DNA from: an uncultured Clostridia bacterium
Lineage (GTDB): Bacteria; Bacillota; Clostridia; Christensenellales; Aristaeellaceae
Direction of reading: 5' to 3'
Length of the DNA: 64,000 bases
Assembly (NCBI GenBank): GCA_934636105.1
Contig: CAKTZR010000007.1
Coordinates: 61,541-125,540, forward strand
Both the position numbers and the translations under genes were made by a program. Position 1 is the first letter of the stretch. Each line of letters opens with the position of its first letter. Below, piece after piece: positions 35,036 to 42,823 of this stretch. The notes beneath the pieces are model-generated. The model was not told where the DNA came from, ran no database searches, and saw only the letters and a list, made by a program, of their open reading frames with translations.

Positions 35036-35911
35036 TTATACAGACGTAATCACAGTATTTTTCAGCGTCCCGATCTTCTCGACCGTCACGCAGACAGTCT
35101 GTCCGGGTTTCAAAAAACGGGGTGGATTGAACTGGAGCGCTGTTCCTGCCGGCGTGCCGCTGGCTATCACATCGCCCGGTTCGAGTGTCATGAAAGAGGA
35201 AAAATAGCAAATCATGTCCCGGATATCGAAAATCATCTGCTCCGTCGAGGCATTCTGCCGGACTTCGCCATCGACCTCTGTCCGGATCATCAGCCGGCCT
35301 GCATCGCCGATTTCATCCGCCGTGACGAACACAGGTCCCATCGGCAGGAAACCGTCCAGATTTTTGCCGCGCATCAGCTGCACATCCTCCTTCACATAGT
35401 CGTTGGCCGTGCAGTCGTTGACCGCTGTATATCCGGCGACAAATGAAAGCGCATCTTCACGAGTCGCTCTGCGGCATGTCTTGCCGATCACTACCGCCAG
35501 CTCGCCTTCATAGGTTACGTTGCGGCCCTGGATGTCGATTTCGCCCATGTGACGGTTGACTGCCGTTGCGTATTTTCCAAAAACCTTGAGTCTCTCCGGC
35601 AGCGGCAGGTTTCCCCTTGCGCAGAAATCCCGATAATTGAGCGCGACCCCCAGAACCTTCGGCGGATCCATGATGGGCGCCTCCAGCCTGGCCTCCTGCA
35701 TCGTTACAGTGGGAAGCTGCAGATCGCCAATCCGCATCTCCACCTGCTTCAACTGCTCCAACCCATTCGGGCGTTCCAAGACACGGCGCAGAGAAGAGTA
35801 ATCCCCCTGCACGCCTGCGGCCTGCGCCGCCTGCGTAGCGTCATATATGCGGTCGCTTAGAACAATGCCCAGCCTCAGCTCACCGTCTGCGTGAAATGTT
35901 GCTGTTCTCAT
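35036..35911 (-). CDS. Fumarylacetoacetase-family hydrolase
   Basis: The 291-residue enzyme has the C-terminal FAH domain: a KVLGVALNYRDFC segment, the metal-binding YEGELAVVIGKTCR, VAGYTAVNDCTANDY, then MGPVFVTADEIGD and ETPAGT-like SGTPAGTALQF. Family members cleave or hydrate 2,4-diketo or 2-keto acids, giving pyruvate in sugar-acid pathways. In this operon it may split a diketo acid made by the dehydratases plus the hydroxyacid dehydrogenase. Confidence 0.9.
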   Translation of the reverse strand: MRTATFHADGELRLGIVLSDRIYDATQAAQAAGVQGDYSSLRRVLERPNGLEQLKQVEMRIGDLQLPTVTMQEARLEAPIMDPPKVLGVALNYRDFCARGNLPLPERLKVFGKYATAVNRHMGEIDIQGRNVTYEGELAVVIGKTCRRATREDALSFVAGYTAVNDCTANDYVKEDVQLMRGKNLDGFLPMGPVFVTADEIGDAGRLMIRTEVDGEVRQNASTEQMIFDIRDMICYFSSFMTLEPGDVIASGTPAGTALQFNPPRFLKPGQTVCVTVEKIGTLKNTVITSV

Positions 35912-35920
35912 ACGTCCTCC

Positions 35921-37129
35921 TTAAAACACCGGGCCAAGGAAGTAGGGCTCAATCTGATCCTGATAGTTTATCGTCTCGCCCTTGGCGAATTCTCCGTTTG
36001 CGACGCTGATGATCTTTTCAAGCAGCGCTTCTCCGGCTTCTTCAAGCGTGCACTCGCCCTTCAGAATACCGCCAGAAGAGAAGTCGATGCTCCTCTTCGC
36101 CTTCTCTGCTGTGCGGAAGTTGCCGGTAACATACATCAGCGGCGCAACCACAGCCGTATTGGTTCCCAACATCGGGGGATCATACTGCGGCAGATCTCCT
36201 CCGCCCAGCTGATAGAGCGTAATCACGCATCCGGCAGCCGCCAGACTCGCCGGCAGCGAGAACGCTGATGCCCAGCCGTCCATGAAATGCAGGCCATGTC
36301 TGCTGGGACGCTGACAGTATTCCAGCACGCCGGTTATGGGCCGGCTACCGGCCTTGCGGATCGCACCAAGCGACTTTTCCTCCAGGGTTGTTATGCCCGC
36401 GGCGATATTGGCCGGAATGGGGTTGATGGTCCGAATGTCCTCGCCCGTCGCCTTGGCCGCAGCCTCAACTGCGGCAACCATTTCGAGCAGGCGCTTCCCG
36501 TCAGCCGGGTTGACGCAGCGCTGTGCCACAAGTTCTTCCGCGCCAATCAGTTCTGTGGTCTCAGAGAAGAGCACCGTGCCGCCGGCATCCACCAGCATAT
36601 CGGCTGCTGCGCCAAAGGCAGGATTGCCGCTGATTCCGCTTGTCGCATCCGACCAGCCGCATTTGACGCCGATCTGCAGTCTGGAAATCGGCACCGGCTG
36701 CCGGCACATGCGTGAAGCCTCCTGAACTAACTGCCTTGCCTGCGCAATTCCTTCCTCAACAAGCCTGTCCTGACCGCCGCATTCATCCATGTACAGGATC
36801 ACGCAGGGCTTTCCGCTTTCATCGATGCGCGCCTTCAGCCGCTCCGCCCGCACCTCCGGATAGCCGTTATCCTTTTTCAGCGCCAGGATGATCGTCGCAT
36901 ACACATTTGCGTTGCGCGCAAGGCCCACATAGATGTCTGACAGCCGCTGGCGATCCTTGCTGTGCCTGCAGACCTCGCCGGTCGTAATCACTGTCCTGAC
37001 ACCAACCGCATACGCAGCAATACGGTTCGCGATGATGTTGCAAACCCGGCAGGAAGGAATCACAAGCACATGATTCCGCACACCGGCTTCTCCATTGGGA
37101 CGAATATAGCCATAGAATGAATCCTTCAT
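35921..37129 (-). CDS. UxaA-family dehydratase, large subunit
   Basis: The 402-residue protein matches the C-terminal catalytic part of altronate and galactarate dehydratases. It shows GYIRPNGEAGVRNHVLVIPS at the start, VKCGWSDATSGISGNPAFG, FSETTELIGAE and GITTLEEKSLGAIRKAG. It likely holds the iron site. The SAF-domain small subunit is encoded 10 bases upstream. Split UxaA pairs also include (2R)-sulfolactate sulfo-lyase (SuyAB), so a sulfolactate-like substrate is an alternative to an aldonic or aldaric acid. Confidence 0.9.
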   Translation of the reverse strand: MKDSFYGYIRPNGEAGVRNHVLVIPSCRVCNIIANRIAAYAVGVRTVITTGEVCRHSKDRQRLSDIYVGLARNANVYATIILALKKDNGYPEVRAERLKARIDESGKPCVILYMDECGGQDRLVEEGIAQARQLVQEASRMCRQPVPISRLQIGVKCGWSDATSGISGNPAFGAAADMLVDAGGTVLFSETTELIGAEELVAQRCVNPADGKRLLEMVAAVEAAAKATGEDIRTINPIPANIAAGITTLEEKSLGAIRKAGSRPITGVLEYCQRPSRHGLHFMDGWASAFSLPASLAAAGCVITLYQLGGGDLPQYDPPMLGTNTAVVAPLMYVTGNFRTAEKAKRSIDFSSGGILKGECTLEEAGEALLEKIISVANGEFAKGETINYQDQIEPYFLGPVF

Positions 37130-37139
37130 CGCTGCCTCC

Positions 37140-37415
37140 TCATTTCCCCTCAAGATCCCCGCGTCCGCGCAGTCCCTTCATGTTGTTCTCCCGAACGAGC
37201 TCGCCCTGGCGGATGTCCTGTGTCGCATAGCCGATCGGGCAGCCGTATTTGATGATCTTTTCTCCGCAGGCAATGTCCCGGAGCGCGCATTTATGACCAA
37301 ACGGAATGTCGTTCTGGCATTGCACGGTGATATCACCGCAGATCCTTACCTCTCCCGCCTTGCACTCCTCAAGGCAGACAGCCACATTGTCCAGCGAATC
37401 CAGCCGCATCAGCAT
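37140..37415 (-). CDS. UxaA-family dehydratase, SAF-domain small subunit
   Basis: The 91-residue protein is a stand-alone SAF domain: DNVAVCLEECKAGEV, then IPFGHKCALRDIACGEKIIKYG and IGYATQDIRQGELVREN with a final NMKG. In fused dehydratases this domain forms the N-terminus and helps bind substrate. It overlaps the upstream dehydrogenase gene by seven bases, showing tight coupling. Confidence 0.92.
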   Translation of the reverse strand: MLMRLDSLDNVAVCLEECKAGEVRICGDITVQCQNDIPFGHKCALRDIACGEKIIKYGCPIGYATQDIRQGELVRENNMKGLRGRGDLEGK

Positions 37416-38422
37416 GTTTTTTCCTCCCCGCTATTCTTTTCAGACCCCTTCCAGAGCTCATGCTCATACACATCTTTGCGATAGACATTCGGCCACCGCT
37501 CTCCATGAAGAACGGCCAGCGTCCCCTCAACAGCCATCACAGCAGCCCTGGCAGACCCTTCCCGCGTCAGCGCAGCCATGTGCGGGCTTGCCAGAAAATT
37601 CGGCAGTGTCAGCAGTGGGCTTGACAGATCAAAGGGTTCACTCCTCATCATATCTTCCGCCGCGCCGCCAAGCTGACCGTCCCGGAGGGCTTCATAAAGC
37701 GCGTCCTCGCACACCAGATCCCCCCGCGCGCAGTTGACAAGCAGCGCACCCCGACGCATCGCCGCCAGCTCCTTCGCACCGATCATTCCGCGCGTCTGCG
37801 CGTTTGACTGCATGTGCAGGGTAATCGCATCGCAGATCGGCAGAATTTCATCCACAGAGCCGCAGACACAGTAGCCCAGCGCGCGAATCGTCTCTTCCGG
37901 CACAAAGGGATCGTACACCTCGATTTTCATGCCAAACGCACCCGCAATCTGTGCGGTAATTCTGCCGATGTGTCCAAACCCCAGCACGCCCAGTGTTTTC
38001 CCTTCCAGCTCAAACGACGCATATTTGTTGCGGATATCATACTGTCCCAGTTTCGCCTTTTCCAGGCTTTCCGGCAGGTTTTTTGCAAGTGCAAGCAGCA
38101 GCGCCATGGTGTGTTCCGCCACAGAGCGGCTATTCGCACCGGGCGTCACCACCACGGGAATTCCATGTTCCGCGGCATAATCCACGTCGATCGTGTCGAC
38201 ACCGACACCCGGCCTGGTTATGACCTTCATCCTGGGGCAAAGCCGGATCATCTGTGCATTCATCTTGCCAATGCGTAGAATGAAAGCATCCGCATCCTTG
38301 AGCATCGGCATCAGTACCGACTCGTCTGCGGTGTCCGCCACCACCGTTTCCACATCCGTCTGTCTGCGCAGCGCCGCCATGCCTTCCTCGCAGAGCGTAT
38401 GGGACAAGACCACCTTAAACAT
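37409..38422 (-). CDS. D-isomer-specific 2-hydroxyacid dehydrogenase
   Basis: The 337-residue NAD-dependent enzyme has the Rossmann motif LGVLGFGHIGR, an RPGVGVDTIDVDYAAE segment, NCARGDLVCEDAL with the substrate Arg, an Asp/Glu in GGAAEDMM, and SPHMAALTREG with the catalytic His. It resembles phosphoglycerate and hydroxypyruvate reductases. Here it may interconvert a 2-keto acid and a 2-hydroxyacid, perhaps making D-glycerate for the kinase at the operon end. ATG 38422 follows AAAGGAGG. Confidence 0.93.
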   Translation of the reverse strand: MFKVVLSHTLCEEGMAALRRQTDVETVVADTADESVLMPMLKDADAFILRIGKMNAQMIRLCPRMKVITRPGVGVDTIDVDYAAEHGIPVVVTPGANSRSVAEHTMALLLALAKNLPESLEKAKLGQYDIRNKYASFELEGKTLGVLGFGHIGRITAQIAGAFGMKIEVYDPFVPEETIRALGYCVCGSVDEILPICDAITLHMQSNAQTRGMIGAKELAAMRRGALLVNCARGDLVCEDALYEALRDGQLGGAAEDMMRSEPFDLSSPLLTLPNFLASPHMAALTREGSARAAVMAVEGTLAVLHGERWPNVYRKDVYEHELWKGSEKNSGEEKTC

Positions 38423-38436
38423 GCGAGCCTCCTTTC

Positions 38437-39576
38437 TCACTTCACGCGGTATTGTTCGATGATTGCTTCATTGATGGTGAATCCCAGGCCCGGCCTGTCA
38501 GGAATATTGACCTTTCCATCTTCCCGTCTGACCGGCTCGTAGACGAGCTGCTCGCGGAATGGGCTTTCCGTTTGCTCATATTCCATCCACATCGGCGCAG
38601 GTTTCCAGCTGTGCGGAGCGGGAGGCAGTGCCGCCATCACCTGCAGCGCCGCATGCAGTCCGATGGCAGATCCCCAGACATGCATCATCAGCATCGTTCC
38701 GCCGGCTTCCGCCAGCGCGGCAATCTTCATTACCTCTGTAATGCCGCCGCAGCAGCACAGATCCGGCTGAATGATATCCATCGCGCGGGCATCAATGATG
38801 TCGCGGAAGGCATACCGCGTGAAGTTGTTTTCGCCGCCGGCAAGCGGGATGGACGTCTTCGTCCTCATATCCGCGTATCCCTTGAGATCATGCGGGGAAA
38901 TCGGCTCCTCAAACCAGCTGATTCCGAGCTTCTCAAATTCCCTGGCAAACCATTGCGCATCGTACAGGTTGTATCCGTGGTTGGCATCCACCATCAGCTC
39001 CACATCGCTGCCGATCGCCTCGCGAACAGCGGCTACGCGCTCGAGCTCATCCTTGCGTTTGAGCGCGATTTTCATCTTGATGCCCTCAAAGCCCAGCTCC
39101 TTGTACCTGAGCGCCTCCTCCACGGCAGGTGTAACAAATTCGCCTTCCTCTTTCGTGAAATACAGTCCCGTCGCATACGGCGTAACGAATTTGCGATGCG
39201 CGCCGCCGAGCAGCTTGTATACCGGCATGTCCAGCGCCTTGCCCTTGATATCCCACAGCGCCATATCAATCGCACTGATCGCCGCAACGCCGAATCCCTG
39301 CGGAGCATAATCCTCAATGCGCTGGTACATCTTCTCCCAGAGTACGTCCGTATCGAACGGATCGCACCCGATCACCTGAGAGGCCAGCAAAGAATCCACC
39401 ACTGCCTTGGTGCACTCCGCCGGGCCATAGGCTTCTCCCCAGCCCGTAATGCCCGCATCGGTTTCCACCTTCACCAGCATGGCATTTTTTGTCTTGTACC
39501 ACCATCCGCGCGCAGATGTAAAAGGTGTATGCATCGCAGTACGCAGAATCATGGCGGTTACAGAAGTAATTTTCAC
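38437..39576 (-). CDS. Mandelate racemase/muconate lactonizing-type dehydratase 2
   Basis: The 379-residue enolase-superfamily enzyme has the KxK pair (Lys167, Lys169), metal ligands Asp197 (MVDANHGY), Glu223 (WFEEP) and Glu249 (AGGENN), and the acid/base dyad Asp272 (IIQPDLCC) with His299 (LMMHVWGS). This arrangement is typical of acid-sugar dehydratases such as galactonate or gluconate dehydratase, which yield 2-keto-3-deoxy acids. It starts with GTG 39576 behind GAGGAGGGG. It differs clearly in sequence from the paralogue at 39599. Confidence 0.93.
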   Translation of the reverse strand: MKITSVTAMILRTAMHTPFTSARGWWYKTKNAMLVKVETDAGITGWGEAYGPAECTKAVVDSLLASQVIGCDPFDTDVLWEKMYQRIEDYAPQGFGVAAISAIDMALWDIKGKALDMPVYKLLGGAHRKFVTPYATGLYFTKEEGEFVTPAVEEALRYKELGFEGIKMKIALKRKDELERVAAVREAIGSDVELMVDANHGYNLYDAQWFAREFEKLGISWFEEPISPHDLKGYADMRTKTSIPLAGGENNFTRYAFRDIIDARAMDIIQPDLCCCGGITEVMKIAALAEAGGTMLMMHVWGSAIGLHAALQVMAALPPAPHSWKPAPMWMEYEQTESPFREQLVYEPVRREDGKVNIPDRPGLGFTINEAIIEQYRVK

Positions 39577-39598
39577 CGAACACCCCTCCTCATTCGTC

Positions 39599-40696
39599 TC
39601 AGTCCACGCTGTATCGTTCAATAAAGTCCGGCTTCAGTTCGTTGCCCATGCCCGGAACCGTCGGAAGCTGAACCTCACCATCGATCATCTTCAATGGATA
39701 CATGAGCATTTCATTGTCATGCCTGATCCCCTCGCACTCCAGATACAGCACATGATCGATTGCACACATGACATTGACGTTGCCGGATCCGCCCAAATGG
39801 CTGGCGAGTTTGAGTCCGGCCGCCTCCGAGATTGCCGCGATATCCATCCATTCCGTTACGCCGCCGGCGCGCCGATTGTCCGGCTGGATAATGTCCGCAC
39901 ATCCCGCCCGGATGACGTCATAGAACTGGTAACGTGTATAATAGTTTTCTCCAATGGCAATCGGAATGTGCAACTTTTCCCGCAGCCTGACATGCGCTTC
40001 CTTGAAATGTGGAGCAACCGGTTCTTCAAACCAGAACACGCCGAGATCCTGATATGCGAATCCCCTTCTCAGCGCTTCCATCTCATCAAACGCGCAATTC
40101 GCGTCAACCATGATGTGGAAGGAATCACCCAGTGCCGAGCGGACCGCCCGGATGCGGCTCAGATCGTCCTCCAGGCTACCCCGGCCAACCTTGATCTTGA
40201 CAGCGGAGAATCCCTCCTCCGCAGCCTGTACGCAATGCTCAACCAGGCCCTGATTGCCGTTTTCGAAATACCAGCCGACCATCGCGTAAGCCGGCACTGA
40301 GGTCCGGCTCGCCCCCAGTACCATGGCGGTCGGCAGATTTGCCGCCTTGCCAATCAGGTCCCAGCAGCAGGTGTCCAGCGCGGAGACCGCCATCGTCGCC
40401 ACGCCGACCGTTCCGTAATACTCGATCCGCTTATGCATCTGCCGGCGAAGCGCGCGGACAAAGTGCGGATCCTGGCCGATCAGGACGGGCGCCAATTCGC
40501 AGTCGATGATCTGTTTCACCGTCGCCATGCCGGAAGGAATCAAGCCAAAGTATGTGGTCGCATGGCCAGTCAGGCCATCATCCGTGTATACGCGTGTCAG
40601 CAGATAGCCTCCGACGTCATAGTTGTACTGCGAACTGCCAAACCGCGTGTCCACCGGCTTTCGCAGGACAGTCGTCTCCACCCGTTCAATCTTCAT
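39599..40696 (-). CDS. Mandelate racemase/muconate lactonizing-type dehydratase 1
   Basis: The 365-residue protein carries the full MR/MLE set: Lys167 and Lys169 (AVKIKVGRG), Asp198 (MVDANCAFD), Glu224 (WFEEPVAP), Glu250 (IGENYY), Asp273 (QPDNRRAGG) and His300 (ASHLGGSG). The two MR/MLE enzymes in one operon suggest two substrates, epimers, or successive dehydrations. The gene starts at ATG 40696 after GGGAGG and overlaps the regulator stop codon by 11 bases. Confidence 0.93.
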   Translation of the reverse strand: MKIERVETTVLRKPVDTRFGSSQYNYDVGGYLLTRVYTDDGLTGHATTYFGLIPSGMATVKQIIDCELAPVLIGQDPHFVRALRRQMHKRIEYYGTVGVATMAVSALDTCCWDLIGKAANLPTAMVLGASRTSVPAYAMVGWYFENGNQGLVEHCVQAAEEGFSAVKIKVGRGSLEDDLSRIRAVRSALGDSFHIMVDANCAFDEMEALRRGFAYQDLGVFWFEEPVAPHFKEAHVRLREKLHIPIAIGENYYTRYQFYDVIRAGCADIIQPDNRRAGGVTEWMDIAAISEAAGLKLASHLGGSGNVNVMCAIDHVLYLECEGIRHDNEMLMYPLKMIDGEVQLPTVPGMGNELKPDFIERYSVD

Positions 40697-41375
40697 GTTC
40701 TCCTCCCTGCGTCTGTGCGCTCTGGGCAATCATCTCTTCAACCCGCCGGATATAATGGTACTTTGTCTCAATCGTATGGCTGCGGATATACGCCTCTGCA
40801 AGCTCTGCATTGCGCTTTCTCAGCGCATCGACAATCTGATAATGCTCATCAACGGAATTCCTGAGCTCTTCCTGCCGGGTATAATAGGCCGGATATCTGC
40901 GCGAATAGTCGAACATCTCGGTCAGCAAACGGATCAGCACGTCATTGCCGCAATGCTTGTACAGCTCAAAATGCCACACGCGGTTGTCCAGCCAGTAAGC
41001 GTGATAATCCTGGCTTTCGATATACTGCTCCATACGCACAGCCAGGTTTTCGAGCACATCGATGTCGGCGTCGGTCATGCGTCGGACAGCTTGCCTCGTT
41101 GCAAGGGCTTCCAGTTCAAGACGAACCTGAAAGATATTTTCAACATCCTGCCTGGAAACCTGGCTGACGACAAAACCGCTGTTGGGGCGTGTCTTGAGGA
41201 ACCCCTCTTGGGTCAAAACCTGAAACGCCTCACGCACAGGGATTTCGCTGACTCCGTATTGTTTGGCCACAGCCGAAATCAGCAGGCGCTCTCCGGGAGC
41301 AAAAACTCCGCTGACGATATCTTCTCTAACGCGATGATATACCATATCGCTTTTGGTCTGAAAGCTTCTCTTCAT
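40686..41375 (-). CDS. GntR-family (FadR/FCD) regulator of the operon
   Basis: The 229-residue protein has a GntR winged helix (VREDIVSGVFAPGERLL, then YGVSEIPVREAFQVLTQEGF) and an all-helical FCD domain with the metal-binding pattern (ASp/His-rich WHFELYKHCGND and VDEHYQIVDAL). FCD regulators bind carboxylic acids. It is the first gene after the promoter and so probably represses its own operon until the substrate arrives. ATG 41375 has GGTGAG upstream; ATG 41393 is an alternative without a site. Confidence 0.92.
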   Translation of the reverse strand: MKRSFQTKSDMVYHRVREDIVSGVFAPGERLLISAVAKQYGVSEIPVREAFQVLTQEGFLKTRPNSGFVVSQVSRQDVENIFQVRLELEALATRQAVRRMTDADIDVLENLAVRMEQYIESQDYHAYWLDNRVWHFELYKHCGNDVLIRLLTEMFDYSRRYPAYYTRQEELRNSVDEHYQIVDALRKRNAELAEAYIRSHTIETKYHYIRRVEEMIAQSAQTQGGEHED

Positions 41376-41393
41376 TTCTCCGCTCACCGCCAT

Positions 41394-41446
41394 AAAATAT
41401 ATTTTCTATTCGCATTCATTATACACACATCGTCCATCAATGTCAA
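41394..41446 (-). promoter_or_regulatory. Consensus promoter and operator candidate of the sugar-acid operon
   Basis: On the minus strand, -35 TTGACA (41446-41441), exactly 17 bp, then -10 TATAAT (41423-41418). Downstream, AAAATATATTTT (41394-41405) is a perfect palindrome at the start of the leader, and AAATATATTT recurs at 41525-41534 upstream. These could be operator half-sites for the GntR protein. Confidence 0.8.
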
Positions 41447-41534
41447 TATCGTTTCGAAATAAAGCAAAAATAATCGAGAAAACTATGCATTACATCCAAT
41501 CCGGTTCATTCAGCAGATCCGTATAAATATATTT

Positions 41535-42137
41535 TTAGTGGGCATTTCGTCCTTCACCCCCGCATCTGTCCAGGCTTGCCCAATGAACAGGGGGGGAGGA
41601 TTCCGAGCGTCCTTTCTTCCTTGCAGCAGTTAGCGCCCTCCCGTTTGACGGCGAAGAAGCCGATTCTGTATGCGCAGAGGGGAGCAGGGAAATCCATCGC
41701 ATCCGCGGCAGCAAACCCGCGAATCGGCCCAGCCATGCACCCGAAGAAAGGCTCTAAATGGCCGTTTGCAAAACCAAACAGGAATCCGGAAAACGGTTCC
41801 CGGATATCCACCGCAAAGCCAATCCAAAGCTTCCGTACATCCCCGTATCACAGGTTTTTGGGCAAAAAGAAAACACGACAGTTTCAGACATCCCGGTATC
41901 AACACCATCGTTCTTACAGGACAATTTCCACGAGAGGAACCCCCTGTTCTCATATTCAAATCATCCCTGCAATCAGCGAAACAGTCTCCATAAATCTGAT
42001 CGCTTCATCTGCACCCAACCAGGACGGCATAATCGGAAAATCCAGCATAAGACGCCCGTGTGAACCCATGGAATACGTGGGGAACCACTTTTATGCACCC
42101 GGACAAACGAAAAGCCCCGCAGCGCAAAGCGTCCTGC
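41535..42137. other. Gap without a recognisable gene
   Basis: About 600 bp between the sugar-acid operon and the MerR remnant. Open frames on both strands are short, basic and without family signatures. It is probably decayed DNA at the edge of a mobile element. Confidence 0.5.
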
Positions 42138-42545
42138 TCACAGCGTGCTCCTGCCATTGCTCCTTTGGACCGGAAGCTGAATCTTGTAAATCAGCTGGTC
42201 AGCCTGATGGACAGGGAACTGCGTCAGCCCCTCGCAGAGATAATCGCCGCAGGGCATCATTCCGTTTCTCTTGATCTCCTCATGCAGATGCCTTGCATAC
42301 GTGGATTCCAGTGCGATGCTGTCGGAAGCGACCGACATATATGTATTCTGCGGCAGAATCCGGATGCTGTCCTTCTCCGGGTAGAGGTCATCGACAAAGA
42401 TGATCGCGGAATGCGAGGAATACGTTCCCCGGATGAAGTCTTCCCTCTCCATGATCGTTTCCACATTGATAAAGTACGATGGCGGGAGCTTGTTCTCATG
42501 ATGATAATTCTGCATGTGCCGGAGCATCTTCTCATACCCCTCATG
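42138..42545 (-). pseudogene. MerR-family regulator, effector domain only (5' truncated)
   Basis: The frame contains EGYEKMLRHMQNYHHENKL, IMEREDFIRGTYSSHSAIIF and a C-terminal LIYKIQLPV. This matches the GyrI-like effector half of BltR/MerR regulators. The N-terminal winged helix is missing: the sequence switches to an unrelated opposite-strand fragment at about 42546. It cannot act as a DNA-binding regulator. Confidence 0.7.
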
Positions 42546-42546
42546 C

Positions 42547-42654
42547 CTCAAGAAAGCACCTGATATTGAGTATGTGCAGATTCTGGTCAACCGTGAGCAG
42601 AAAAAGCTGGTGATTCGCCCTTGCACAGAGGACGACTGGGATTCACTTAGGTAG
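42547..42654 (+). pseudogene. C-terminal scrap of an integrative-element gene
   Basis: A 35-codon frame reads DIEYVQILVNREQKKLVIRP and ends DDWDSLR then TAG. It resembles the middle of a small protein common in Clostridia conjugative elements (VQxLVN...LAIRPC). It abuts the MerR remnant head to head, marking a rearrangement junction. Confidence 0.5.
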
Positions 42655-42823
42655 TGTACTGCTGCGCGCAAGACGAAGGTTATCACCTGCCGCATGTTTT
42701 TTGCCATGATCATAGACATGATGAAATAGTATCCCGCGAACAGATATAATACTACTGGTAAGCCCTGTCAGCCGATACACTCCACTTTCTTAAATTATAG
42801 CAAACGCAACCCGACACCCATTC

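Noticed and set aside
35921..37415. Calling the split dehydratase sulfolactate sulfo-l lyase (suyAB)
   Set aside because: The subunit sizes fit, but the operon is full of sugar-acid enzymes and has no sulfonate-specific genes. Kept only as an alternative.
41576..42274. A 232-codon plus-strand frame after the operon promoter
   Set aside because: No ribosome site, no family signature and a composition typical of random frames; its end runs antisense through the MerR remnant.
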